From positions 1 to 64,000 of the forward strand of contig JAJOZX010000923.1 in NCBI GenBank assembly GCA_023014485.1: DNA of 64,000 nt, given 5' to 3'. Source of the stretch: Bathynomus jamesi (taxonomy: Eukaryota; Arthropoda; Malacostraca; Isopoda; Cirolanidae). This document shows positions 18,995 through 29,271 of the stretch, piece by piece. The notes under the pieces were generated by a model. The model saw only the letters and a program-made list of their open reading frames with translations, was not told the origin of the DNA and did no database searches. Both the position numbers and the translations under genes were made by a program. How positions within the stretch are numbered: the stretch's first letter is position 1; every line of letters begins with the position of its first letter.

Positions 18995-20700
18995 TCAAAA
19001 AGAAAGAAGACTATTAACGTCAATTACATATTCATCTTTATTTGTCCCGAGTTTTCTTATGAGATCTATGCCTTTTAGTCTCGAATGTTCTCGAGCTGTT
19101 CCTTTTCTTTTATGTAATAATTCTGGAGTATCCCGTTTCAACATCCAGCGGTAATCAGTCATCATGCTGATGTCCCACCTTCCCTGATATCTCTTCTCCA
19201 TTTTTATGATGTCTTGATGAAAGCGTTCTCCTTTTTCTTCGCTGAGTGCTCCGAGATTCTCAGGGAAGTAATCCAAGTGTAAATGTAAGAAATGTAATTT
19301 TAAACTCATATTACAACCCAACTCTTTGAACTTATTTAGCACAATGTTTTTGTAATTTGGGTCATTGTTGTTCCCCAAAAATTTGCTGATCAGTATCCTT
19401 AATTAAAAGCAATCCACGCTTCTTTTTCAAGAGTGTTCATGTTCTTTCAAAGTGCTCATCCAAAGTCAGTTTTCTAATCTGGGGACCAGCGAAAATTCCT
19501 TCTTTCAATTTTGCTTCCGAAAGAGTTTGGAATTTACCACACAGACTTAAAACAATCTCCATCTTCGTCCATGGCCTTAACAAATTGCTTCATCAAACCA
19601 ATTTTATGTGAAGCTGAGGTAAAAGAATTTTCTTCGTGTCAACCAAACTTTCACGTTGATGTTTTTAGAACCAGGTGTCAGGTTGACTCTGCGTGGCCAT
19701 TCCTTTTTTATCCAGTGCTGAGTTCTTGCTCGGCTCCCATTCACACAAAAAACATGAAACTTCGTATAACCTGGTTGTTGACCTAAAACATACAAATCAC
19801 TTTTAAGTCTCCACAAAGTAGCCAACCGTGTTCTTGTATTTAACCTTAGCTAGAAGAAGCTCAAAATTTCATACGTTTCCTTCAAGTGAACCGAATAAGC
19901 CACAGGAACGGATGCATACAAGTTACCGTTGTGAAGGAGGACGCCTTTCAGACTTCTTTTGGAGGAATTAATGAAAAGTCTCCACTCATTTAGGTCATAG
20001 ACTGCAGCCTAGCTTAAGTATTAGTTCCGAAACATTGTTGCATATACCATTGAATTTTCTTGAGAAAAATATTGGATGAATCCTTTTTATCGATTTCTGT
20101 ACCAGTAAAATGACGTCCCAAGAGAAAAAAAGTTCTTTGCACGAAGTCTGGATCTCAAAATCTCTGAAGAATCCTTCGGAAGACACAAATCTCTCACCAA
20201 ATCATTAAGTTCACTTTGTGTAAACAATTGGGGTTCACCAGATGTTTCGGATTGAAAACAATCAATAGCATCGTTTCCATCGTCATCAGACACCGAATCG
20301 GATGAAGTTATATCAAGAGTATTTGGTTTAGTGGGTACAAGTATACCAGGTCCATGAGCAACAGGTCTTGAGCAGACAAAATTTGGATGAGAAATTTCCT
20401 TTTTATTTTTAGTATTGTAGCCTTGCACGTTACATGAACAAAATAGCAGTCATTGCTGTGATTTCTAGGCAAACGCCAGACCATTGGAATCCCAAAAGGT
20501 AAGAAACACAAACACAAACACTGTAAACTTTATGTGGAACCATAATTTGTCTTGATCCTCAAGTTTCATTCCGAAGTAAGCATAGTATGCTTTCTTGACG
20601 AAGTCTGTAATATCTCGCCTTTGTTTTTTTCACACAATTTTCCACAAATATAACAGAAAATGTTTGGGCTATTATCATACAAACCCTCTGGTTGCCATAG
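18995..20700 (-). pseudogene. decayed gene of the 'GCNMS...RFHQDI' family, copy B
   Basis: From the 5' side: a YDNSPNIFCYICGKL module followed by DITDFVKKAYYAYFGMKLED (about 20,685-20,560); MVWRLPRNHSNDCYF (near 20,490); GYNTKNKKEISHPNF and PVAHGPG; an acidic Ser/Asp-rich linker; LNDLVRDLCLPKDSSEILRS; then broken sequence (19,380-20,090); and a clean C-terminal frame (18,995-19,378) with GCNMSLKLHFLHLHLDYFPE and GERFHQDIIKMEKRYQGRW. The C-terminal block is roughly 70% identical to copy A by eye. Frameshifts near 20,430 and in the middle third inactivate it. The 3' tail after YQGRW is longer than in copy A. Function is inferred only. Confidence 0.75.
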
Positions 20701-20784
20701 CGACAAATAAACAAATTTCAAAAGAGAATATAGTCACCGAGCACCTTTGAAAATAAAGAACTATAACCTCGCACGCACTAGACA

Positions 20785-20851
20785 GACTGACTCATCTAGT
20801 GGCTTGTCAATCACTTATATACTAGCGATGCGTTTCTCGAATGTTCTAGAA
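20785..20851 (-). promoter_or_regulatory. heat-shock-type promoter of copy B (HSE + TATA + initiator)
   Basis: TTC-tc-GAA-tg-TTC-ta-GAA at 20,834-20,851 is four perfectly spaced units of the heat-shock element consensus. Thirteen bp closer to the gene lies TATATAAGTGA (20,821-20,811), and TCAGTC (20,790-20,785) places a start at 20,788, about 33 bp from the beginning of the TATA box. The coding region begins near 20,700. The three parts are in canonical order and distance. Confidence 0.72.
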
Positions 20852-21084
20852 GACGCTATGCCGTCACTCCTGATCTAGAAGCATTTATAGGCAGTAGTTT
20901 TTAATCAAAATTTAATCGAGTCAATTTTAATGAAAATTACTTACATATGTAATATGAAATATGAGATTTTGTGAAAAATCTGTACGTGATGGCGAAAAAT
21001 GAATATTATTTTCGGAATCAGCGTGCAAACATTACTATACAAGTGATAAAATATTTCGGACAACAAAACCATCGCAAGCCTGTG

Positions 21085-21745
21085 TAATTAATAATAAAAC
21101 TTTCCTTTATCGGATATAAACTGGAAAATAATTAATTACTTCATTTATTTCTTTATTATTTATTCATTTCTCGAATCTTACAAGAAATTAAGAACAAATT
21201 ACTTGCTTATACTTTAAACCATAATGAACCTCTTAATTAAACGTTGCGTTCCGTTAGTAGGATCTCACATGCGTAATTTACCGCACATTCATTATAGGCT
21301 AAGTTACACAGTTCATTCGAAAAGTACAATGAAAGCACTAATGAAGGTACAGACGCGGAGTAATAAACTCTGTACACAGAATTTTCTCCCTGGATGTTAT
21401 CAATTACGCGTTTGAGTTGAAACGTTTAATGAAACGCATTAAGTGTTCGTGGAATTCTACGTTTTGAGATGTTATTAAAACGCGACACGAATTGTATAAT
21501 TAAAAGGTCTAACAGGGTTTAGAACGCATATTGATTGTGACTGTATTGACGATGAGGGAATCATGGCATTAATTAAATTTGGGAACGTCTTCTCACTAAC
21601 TCATGAGATTCACTTTCAAAATCGTTCTCATTTCAGATGATGTGATGAAATATCAAATCCCTCTCAGAGAACTCTTTAAGTACAGTAATCTTTACCTGTT
21701 TTGTACACTGGCTAAAGTACATATATATATATATATATAATATAT
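21085..21745. other. AT-rich stretch without a recognised feature
   Basis: A TA repeat lies at about 21,719-21,745. No gene or repeat structure otherwise. Confidence 0.55.
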
Positions 21746-21747
21746 AT

Positions 21748-22525
21748 AAAACTGGTGTGCCATAAAAAAGGGTTTTTAAAAAGGCTGTAAAATCAACATT
21801 TGTCATTTAATTTTAATAAAACTTCTACACAATAAAACATATGTATTTATCTATATGCAAACAAGTTTTCAGACTAAAATATCAAATAATTCAAATTCTA
21901 TCAACATTTAAGGAAAGAGTATAATTTTTCTACTTAACATGCAAAAATTATTAAACCTTTTTAATATTTTTTATAAAAATAATTTTTAACGTAAAATTAC
22001 CCGAAATTATTAAAAAAATTGTTCGAAATGCTTTCCTTCCATTTCAATAACTTTTTTTATTCTTGGCCGGAATATGGGAGAACTTAGCAGAGCGAGTCTA
22101 CAGGACTAGGATAAAAGATGTCGCTCATTTACGCGAGATCATCATTCAAAAATGGGAAGAGCTTCCACGGGAACGAGTAAATCGAGCCATAGATGAATTC
22201 CGGCCAGAAGAAAAAAAGTTATTGAAATGGAAGGAAAGCATTTCGAACAATTTTTTTAATAATTTCAGGTAAATTTTACGTTAAAAATTATTTTACCAAA
22301 AAATATTAAAAAGGTTTGATAATTTTTGCATGTTAATTAGTAGAAAAATCATACTCTTTCCTTAAATATTGATAGAATTTGAATTATTTGATATTTTAGT
22401 ATGAAAACATGTTTGCATATAGATAAATACATATGTTTTATTGTGTAGAAGTTTTATTAAAACTAAATGACAAATGTTGATTTTATAGCCTTTTTAAAAT
22501 GTACCTTTTTTTTATGACACACCCG

Positions 22526-22526
<1 letters not shown>
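21748..22526 (+). mobile_element. Tc1-like element with ~300-bp TIRs
   Basis: Ends ACTGGTGTGCCATAAAAAAG and, inverted, ACGGGTGTGTCATAAAAAAA. Almost the whole element is inverted repeat: 21,748-22,050 pairs with 22,225-22,526 (shared TTTATTGTGTAGAAGTTTTA, AACATATGTATTTATCTATA). Only about 170 bp of coding remnant lies in the loop. Confidence 0.87.
22063..22250 (+). pseudogene. C-terminal remnant of a Tc1-like transposase
   Basis: The frame WENLAERVYRTRIKDVAHLR ... WEELPRERVNRAIDEF resembles the C-terminal helical end of Tc1-type transposases (LWxxLKxxVxxR...LxxxIxxxW..I). No catalytic residue is left. Confidence 0.7.
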
Positions 22527-22527
<1 letters not shown>

Positions 22528-22573
<46 letters not shown>

Positions 22574-22583
22574 TATATAATAT
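22528..22583. repeat. (TA)n microsatellite
   Basis: TA repeats with two AATA breaks between a Tc1-like element and a palindrome-alpha element. Confidence 0.93.
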
Positions 22584-22792
22584 ATGATGAATAAAACCAC
22601 GAAGGGAAAAGAAACACAAAGGGGTGCTCAAGCGCTTTCGTCTAATGACATCCTCAGGAACAGTGTCCTCAGTGTTCCTGAGGATGTCATTAGACGAAAG
22701 CGCTTGAGCACCCCTTTGTGTTTCTTTTCCCTTCGTGGTTTTATTCATCATAAATATTTTTCACGTGTCACTTTCGTGAAATAATTTTTCAT
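22584..22792. mobile_element. palindrome family alpha, full copy
   Basis: The arm ATGAATAAAACCACGAAGGG ... CATCCTCAGGAACA (22,586-22,664) and its exact reverse complement (about 22,674-22,752) are separated by about 9 bp. The standard tail (TTTTTCACGTGTCACTTTCG) and a TA run follow. The arms show no mismatch that I can see, so this is a young copy or one kept identical by conversion. Confidence 0.9.
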
Positions 22793-22835
22793 ATATATAT
22801 ATATTATATAAAAAGTAAATAAAAGTAAATAAAAA

Positions 22836-22876
22836 CCTTCGGTTTTTCCATAGTTTTCAATTTAATGATAAAAGCA

Positions 22877-22919
<43 letters not shown>

Positions 22920-23075
22920 GCAGATTTATTGAATGAATATTACAGTATTTAGAATTGTGTTGCTTTCCCCTTTCCGTTATGTAAAGGTGACACACACACG
23001 TTCTCGCATTTCATTGATGAGTTTTGCTATTCGTTCTTGAGGACAATCATCGCGCTGTTTATTTACTTTGCTCGA
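22836..23075 (+). repeat. dispersed repeat R2, copy 1 (with AAT array)
   Basis: It shares GGTTTTTCCATAGTTTT, TTATTGAAT, TTAGAATTGTGTTGCTTT and TTGTTCTTGAGGACAATCAT-type strings with 44,262-44,455 in the same orientation. This copy has gained an (AAT)n array at 22,877-22,918. The class is not recognised. Confidence 0.7.
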
Positions 23076-23211
23076 GCAAAGAAATGATAAAGGCAATTCA
23101 GTGTAAATCTAGGAACGAGCCAGTAGGAGTTGAACCAGCGAACTTGCGTAGTTTCAGAATGAACGCTTTTACCAATACTGGGATATACGTAGTCTGTATA
23201 AGATCGTCGGC

Positions 23212-23290
23212 CAGCGTCCGTAGTTGAATGGGTAACACCGTTTCCCTATAAGCGAAGCGTAGACACTGAAGTAGGGTGTTCGATTCACGA
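23212..23290 (+). mobile_element. tRNA-derived SINE head
   Basis: GTCCGTAGTTGAATGGGTAA has a good A box (TAGTTGAATGG). GGGTGTTCGATTCACG about 45 bp later is a B box. The spacing suggests descent from a tRNA with a long variable arm. A second B-box-like string (GAGTTCGAATCACAGTG) lies at about 23,407, so the unit may again be dimeric. Confidence 0.6.
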
Positions 23291-23479
23291 TGGTGCTGGT
23301 TAATGATAATTCATGAGTTAGCGCAATGGGTCACGTTAATTTGACCTGAGCTCTGTACCAATTTCTAACCAGGGTCACTGATTAGTCGATCCTGAAACTA
23401 GACGGGAGTTCGAATCACAGTGGGTGCCTCCCAGCGTGACACTGAAATATCTTTTTCACTTATTTCCATTCTATTAAGT

Positions 23480-24018
23480 GCGTTGTTATCGCTCTTCATA
23501 TCTTGAAATAAACAAAAAAAAATTGAATTATGAATTATAATTTTTATTTAATTACAACTTGAAATAATAAAAAAAATTTATCCTCTTTAATAACGACTTA
23601 AAATTACAAGAAAAAGTTTGTAACAGTCAAGTACAGTATCGGATAAAAGTTTCTCTCTCTTGTTGTAAACACCCTCTAATAATGGACTAATTAGACGATC
23701 TGTAACAAGTCGGAAGGTAATTAGCTACAGCACAGTAATTTTATGACTTGAGTAAATTATATATTACAAAATTAATATAATTTTAAGTTATAGGCAAAAA
23801 CCTTAATGAGTTTCTATAGTGATTTTATTTTATGTTTTGACACTAATTTGGCACTAATTACAGTGCCAACTGAGAGATTAACGATATTATAAACACATTA
23901 TCTTCACCTATTTTATTATATCTTTAAAGTCAACTAAAATGAAATAGGTAATGACTAAATTAATGATGTAGCAACGTTTATCTTTATATTATTATTATAA
24001 TTATAATTATTATTATTA
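23480..24018. other. AT-rich stretch without a recognised feature
   Basis: ATT/AAT runs near 23,990-24,020. No gene or TIR pair. Confidence 0.55.
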
Positions 24019-24021
24019 TTA

Positions 24022-24552
24022 TAGTAAAACTTGTATAACTCGGACTAATTGGGGGAAGTAGGGTAGTCCAAGAAATAGAGGATTCCGACTTATAGAGGTT
24101 AAATTTAAAGTATTGTAAAAAAACCTATTTTAAGTGAATAAATCAATAAAATGTACTAATTATAGTAAAACTTGTATAACTTGGACTAATTGGGGGAAGT
24201 AGGGTAGTCCAAGAAATAGAGGATTCCGACTTATAGAGGTTAAATTTAAAGTATTGTAATAAAACCTATTTTAAAGTGAATAAATCAATAAAATGTACTA
24301 AAGTAATGTTTTTGAAAGAATAAAATTATATATAAGTGAATAGATAAATGGTAACTTATGAGGGTATCACGTGATGGCATCGGTTTGCCGTGTTGTTAAC
24401 TGGTATCGGAGTGTACCACGTGGTTACATCGAACTTTACCTGCACAACTCGGACAAATTCCGCGTAAGACAGGTTTTTCGGGAGGAAATTTTTTTCCCGG
24501 CTCATAGAGGATTCCTGCTTATCCAGAGTCCGAGTTATATAGGTTTTTCTGT
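24022..24552. mobile_element. pogo/Tigger-type nonautonomous element with tandemly duplicated left end
   Basis: The left end TAGTAAAACTTGTATAACTC followed by GGACTAATTGGGGGAAGTAG occurs twice in tandem (24,022 and 24,162, period about 140 bp). The right end is the inverted version (GACTTATAGAGG-like, CCGAGTTATATAGGTTTTTC). Such TIRs suit pogo/Tigger-like elements. The interior has no transposase that I can recognise. Confidence 0.7.
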
Positions 24553-24659
24553 ATTTGTGATTTTTAAAATTTTACAGCGACATATATTTCATTTAGAAAA
24601 ACAGAAAAGATATTAATAGATAAAATATAACCAAATTCTGAATAAATACAGTATATATA

Positions 24660-25867
24660 GGGTGAGCCAGAAGTAATGAAATGCATTTGATGGGCTTAAT
24701 TTTGCGTCCTGGCTGAACCTGTTATACAGAATGTGATATTCAGAAGGCGAGTTACACGAATGAATCACAGACTATGGGGGTAGGCCTAAGTGGATTATTC
24801 TTTAATACGGCTGATAACTCACAGCTGTCTACGTCTGAAAGAATTCACTTCGTAAAGTGATACACCATTTACCAGAATGCAGCTGAAGTTGCTCGTTCGT
24901 ACAAGGGTCATTATAGGCGGACTCCTCCAATGCGTAAGAACAGTTTGACACGGGAGTATTCACAATACAGCCAGGACCGGACGACCTTAAATGAAAAGTT
25001 TCCTGGTTTGTGGAACCGCGGCGTCGCCCAACTGATTGGCCAGCACGATCTTTAAATGCGAGTCCGGTTGACTTCTTTTTATGAAGTACACTCAAACTGT
25101 AGGGCCCTGCGAAGCTTCGAGATTCGATTTGATTTCGAATTGGGAGAGAGGATTCGATTTGATTAGTTAGTTTGGGCTCCGATTCGATATTTTCGAATCT
25201 CCATTAAGTCCGGTAAACAACATCAGTGATGTTGTTTTGAAGAACACTTTCATAAATAAACACTTTTCTTTTTACTTGATTATAATTCAATCTATATACT
25301 GAGACCAATCTCTTGAGCAATAACACTTTTATCATACTTTAATACCATTGTTCCTCCTCATGATCAAATACGTAACACATTTTTTTTAGAAGGATTTACT
25401 TTGTCCTTTGTTCTCAAGAATTTAATTAATTTTATGCTTATTACTAATTGTGTATAGAAACACTCTAATCTATATGTGTACAGTTGACTCGATTCGAGAT
25501 CCGAATCGATTTGAATTATTTGGGATGATTTGATTCGAGATTCGATTCGAAATAATTGTGATTCGCAGGGCCCTAACTCAAAGACACGGTGTATGCAACG
25601 AAACTTCGAACTCCTCTGGCACTCAAGAATGCTATCGTTGCTGCAACGCGGAGCTTACCAGAGAAGTTATGCCAACGAGTTTGCCGATCAGTTCCAATAA
25701 GACTGCAGTTGTGCAAAGATTTGAATAATAGACATACTGAACAATTTTGATGAAAAGCTTTAGTAGTATTAACATTTCAAAACAATGTGATTTTTGTATA
25801 CCATTTTTTAATTATACTTTTTCAATAAAATTTGATTAGAATTCAAACGTGTTTCCGTGCTGATGTC

Positions 25868-25870
<3 letters not shown>
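24660..25870 (+). pseudogene. Tc1/mariner-like element remnant split by another insertion
   Basis: The left end is GGGTGAGCCAGAAGTAATGA after TA. An N-terminal helix-turn-helix remnant follows on the plus strand (TSERIHFV at about 24,834, then YQNAAEVARSYKGHYRRTPP, 24,875-24,935; TLNEKFPGLWNRGVAQLIG, near 24,988). After the nested insertion (25,104-25,576) only the C-terminal end remains (LKDTVYATKLRTPLALKNAI ... RSVPIRLQLCKDLN). The entire catalytic core is missing. No matching right TIR was found. Confidence 0.65.
25104..25576. mobile_element. hAT-like palindromic element nested in the Tc1-like remnant
   Basis: Ends TAGGGCCCTGCGAAGCTTCG and, inverted, TTAGGGCCCTGCGAATCACA. Subterminal strings of GATTCGA-type repeats lie on both sides. 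ACTCAAAC precedes the left end (with two extra bases) and ACTCAAAG follows the right, consistent with an 8-bp duplication with a mutation. It is non-coding. Confidence 0.65.
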
Positions 25871-25871
<1 letters not shown>

Positions 25872-25912
<41 letters not shown>

Positions 25913-25918
25913 TATATT
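25872..25918. repeat. (TA)n microsatellite
   Basis: TA repeats immediately before the terminus-like GGGTGGTCCAAGAAATAAG. Confidence 0.93.
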
Positions 25919-28290
25919 AGGGTGGTCCAAGAAATAAGTCTTATTTTTGCGCTTTCTCAAGGCTGCCCTTGTTTGAAATCATAAAAGGATAATTGCTACA
26001 AAAAATGAGCTCATTCCGACCATATTTAGAGGTCAAAATGAATAATTTTCTCTTAAATGAAAAAATAACGAAATTTGACAAAATAACGTGCAAATGGCTT
26101 TTAATTCTGTAAAGACGCTTTAGAGGGGGTATGAAACGTTCGTCGAAGGAATTGTTTTTGCTGCTCATCTTTGGTAAGCGTTGTATTGTACCGATGAATA
26201 TGAGCAATAGCTCTCTCTGCAGAGTCATTGACAACCTTCATCTTCATTGATGTTTCTTTCAACAACTCGTAGTTGTCGTTACTTGGCCAATCACTTGGTG
26301 GTTTCGAAAGAAACTCTTGAGCAATCTTCTTTCCGTTTTTATCCAGTACATCGAAGAGTTGAGCCGTCTTCTCGCTGACGCAAGTTTGCAATGGGTTTGA
26401 ACAGCTTTGAATCGAGGCGCTTCAGACCTTTCGCTTTTGCAGGATGAGATAATTTTTTAATCATATTTTCTTTTACTTCGCTGTCCAACCCATCGTCAAA
26501 AAGTGACAGTCCAATCAACTCTTCCGAGAAGTACCAGAGATGTCTCTTAAATACCTTGAGTGCAATTTCAGCCAAAACCCGGTTTGGATAAGTCTCCATA
26601 ACTGTTAGAAAAGCTAGGTCGTTTCTAGGGGCCCTCACTGCCAAGGGTGCTTCACGCCAATATTTACTATAGACAATTGCCACAAAGAGACAAAAATCTT
26701 TCAGACCCTTTTTTTCATAAGCAGTAAGTTTCATTTCTCCTGGAAGAGAAAGATCTTCAAAGCATAGGTAGCTTTTGCCATCCAGCGAGCCTGATGAAGC
26801 GCTCCTGGAGTTCTGATGTTGTACTTCTTAGGCAAACTCCCTCCCAGGAAAATTAGAGAAAGATGGAGGAATTCACTGTAGTCATCTCTTGAGAAGCTGC
26901 TGTTCTGAAGAGCGTCGGAGAGGTACTGTGTCATCTCTTGATAAAGTTCCCACAAGTTTCCTTCAAAAAGTTCCATTCCTGCTGATATAAAGTTTTCTTT
27001 ATTGATAACTGGCCATTGTGCATTGAATCGCTTAAACAATGATACTTGTGGTCCTTTCGAAGGTTCAAGAATACTAGAAAATACGTTAGCCAAAACGACT
27101 TCATACACATGATGACGACATGCTATCCACGTCAGAGAGCGACCTACAGCTCTCTCTATCAGGGTTACAAGCTCCAGACATCAGCCCAGTATTTGATGCT
27201 GTTGTATCGAATACAAACCTCTGCAACTTGTTTTTCAAGCCCCTCTCATCCAACATCCTGAGGCAGACATCAGCTTGTGCTTGTCCTGTTCCGTGAGGGA
27301 TGAGTGGAACACCAAGTAGTTTATCTTCTCCTCCTGTATATCAGGAAGCATTTTCCCATCCCAGTGAAGCAGAAGCGGAGTGTCAGGAGAAAAGTTTGAT
27401 TTTTCAGCAGTTGCGATAGTTTCACGAGTTTAATTCGAGATCGACGAATTGTACTTCAAGACAATGACACTGAGCCCAGATCATGGCCAAGAGACTTAGA
27501 TGATGCTGTAATAACAAAGGCTGCATTGCGATCGCTTAGATTAACACGGTCGAGTGCCTGGGTACCTCATCTGAGATGACTGTTTTCTTGCATTTGGAAG
27601 GAGGGTTCGATGATGATGTAGATGGACGACACGATACATCAGAATCCGGGGACGAGGAGGAAGAATCCACAGCAGTTATCACTTTGTCAGATGCCATAAG
27701 TTGATATTTCTTTTGCTTTTCATCGTCGCTTCGCTTTTTTCTATTATATTCAGATTCTTCTCGTTGCCTCTTACGATCCTCCTTTTTAGCGAAGGCTCGA
27801 CCAATGTCTTCAAAACTGGCGCAGGAACGATCTTCTCTCTGCTTGATAAGGAATGCTTTGTCCTCTTCTTTAGTCATTATCTTTAAGGCATCTGCTCTGG
27901 CGACATCGAAAATGTTTTCAAGATCAGCATTGAATACTGCCACATTCATTTGTATGCTTTCTGAGGATGACTTCCTATTTTTCTTTAGAGCGCAATATTG
28001 TTCGAATAGTTTTCTCAGTTTCCTCTCAGCATTGTCCGATCTTTGAGTTGGAATCTTTGCTTTATCCAGCTATAAAGAACAGCAGAGAGAGTCTCTTTCA
28101 AACTTGCAGTGACTGTTCGTTTTTCCTCGATGTGATGAAATAAGAACTTGCTTAACACTTCACGCTTTGAAGGTAATCGCCCGGTTAGAAGATCTTTTGT
28201 AGGGTTTCCAATGAACCAGGTACTAGCAGAACTTCGGGTCGGCCGTTTGGCGTCCACCATGGCGATGAGTGACTGTAACAAGCACAAAAC
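25917..28290 (-). mobile_element. probable DNA transposon containing the HWDGK-family gene
   Basis: The gene's 3' side ends at GGGTGGTCCAAGAAATAAGT (25,919) directly against a TA repeat, which looks like a terminus. I could not find the inverted partner upstream of the gene (28,290-28,650), so the 5' side is probably truncated. Boundaries are therefore approximate. Confidence 0.45.
26100..28262 (-). pseudogene. decayed second transposase-like gene family (HWDGK / FDTTASNTG / ACRHH / NDSAERA)
   Basis: The start is ATG at about 28,262 (CGCCATGG context, just after a TGTTACAG splice-acceptor-like string). Order on the minus strand: RLPSKREVLSKFLFHH; a charged, Lys/Glu-rich helical region (27,536-27,949: FDVARADALKIMTKEEDKAF) followed by a Ser-rich linker; LLLHWDGKMLPDIQEEKIN (near 27,370); VFDTTASNTG (near 27,210); WIACRHHVYEVVL (near 27,115); FKRFNAQWPVINKENF; GALHQARWMAKATYALKIFL; KGLKDFCLFVAIVYSKYW; VVNDSAERAIAHI (26,240-26,202). 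I remember this as a multicopy family of insects and cnidarians with no assigned function. The Asp, Asp, CxxH and Glu order is that of hAT/P/Kolobok-type DDE enzymes; that is my inference. At least four frameshifts break it. Confidence 0.75.
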
Positions 28291-28654
28291 AAATCAATAT
28301 TTTAATAACTTACATTTATAACTATATAATAAATAACTTATAATTTATCAGTGTCTTTCCTACAATGACGTATGTAAATGAAAAGAAAAGAACCTCATCT
28401 AAAATCGCATATTTTAAACGCGGCTCCGTCCATTCATATTTATATTTATTGTATAATGTACATAATAAGACTATATTATATATGGATATACTACATATAT
28501 TTTATATATGTAATTATATGCAAAGAATATTTAATATATACACTAATTTATAGTTTATATACATTTCAGTATATATGCATGTAGCAGCTTTGTAGCTCCT
28601 AAATATTCTAAAATAATTCGTAATATGAATAGTCAACATTTCTATTACATATTA

Positions 28655-29056
28655 CAGCCATCCCCCGTTAACGACCTACTCGTTTATCGACCAACCGCAG
28701 ATACGACCGCGACCGATCGTACCGATTTTTGGAAATCTTACAATGTTTTGCATTGTATAAAAACATTGCAACTGCTTGGGAGGATGTTACTGCGAAGTGT
28801 ATGAAAGGCATTTGGAAGAAGTGCCTAAAACGATCTGTGGGTAATTTCGAAGGCTTCGATAAGTTTAAAAATGTCGATGAAATTAATAGAAAAATAGTGT
28901 TACTCGCCAATACCCTCAGTTTAGAAGTAGAAGTGGAAGATGTGGAAAACTTAGTGGAATACCAAGAGCCGTAAAACAAGGCTTTCGTTTACCGACCATT
29001 TCGTTTACCGACCTGGTCGGCGGAACGGAACCCGGTCGTTAAACGGGGAATGCCTG
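28655..29056 (+). mobile_element. Tigger/pogo-type element, internally deleted
   Basis: Ends CAGCCATCCCCCGTTAACGA and, inverted, CAGGCATTCCCCGTTTAACG, flanked by TA on both sides. The inner TIR also pairs (CGTTTATCGACCAACCGC with the inverted GTTTACCGACC). Total 402 bp, against 2 kb or more for complete relatives. Confidence 0.85.
28729..28977 (+). pseudogene. Tigger-type transposase C-terminal remnant
   Basis: An 82-codon frame contains AWEDVTAKCMKGIWKKCLK, as in the segment after the DDE core of Tigger transposases, then an acidic EVEVEDVENLVEYQEP. The catalytic residues are gone. The frame is intact for its length but is a fragment of a longer gene. Confidence 0.75.
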
Positions 29057-29271
29057 TATATATTTAATTAGATTTTTACTTACCAAAAATATACGAAGTT
29101 TATTTCTGCTTTATCACGAAATCAATGTTTCACCCACATCATACAACTGTCTACTACACACTGCATTAAAAGGCCCCACATTTCCAGCCTTTGCTTGTCA
29201 AAATCTGCAAACTCAGGGTGAATCAAGTCAGTGCTTGGTTCAAGGTCACTCAACCCAAGACGAATTAATAT

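Larger units (their letters stand above)
18769..21084 (-). mobile_element. TIR transposon of the same gene family (copy B)
   Basis: Left end CACAGGCCTGCGAATG at 18,769 and inverted right end CACAGGCTTGCGATGG ending at 21,084. A second matched block lies about 75 bp inside each end (ACGCTGATTTCGAATAA on the left, ACGCTGATTCCGAAAAT inverted on the right). It encloses a decayed gene homologous to that of copy A but with different terminal sequence, so it is a distinct subfamily and not a tandem duplicate. Confidence 0.7.

Noticed and set aside
26100..28262. Intact spliced host gene made of the separate open frames
   Set aside because: Frames overlap or change within continuous similarity (for example at 26,734/26,731), which is frameshift decay and not splicing; only the upstream acceptor near the start looks real.
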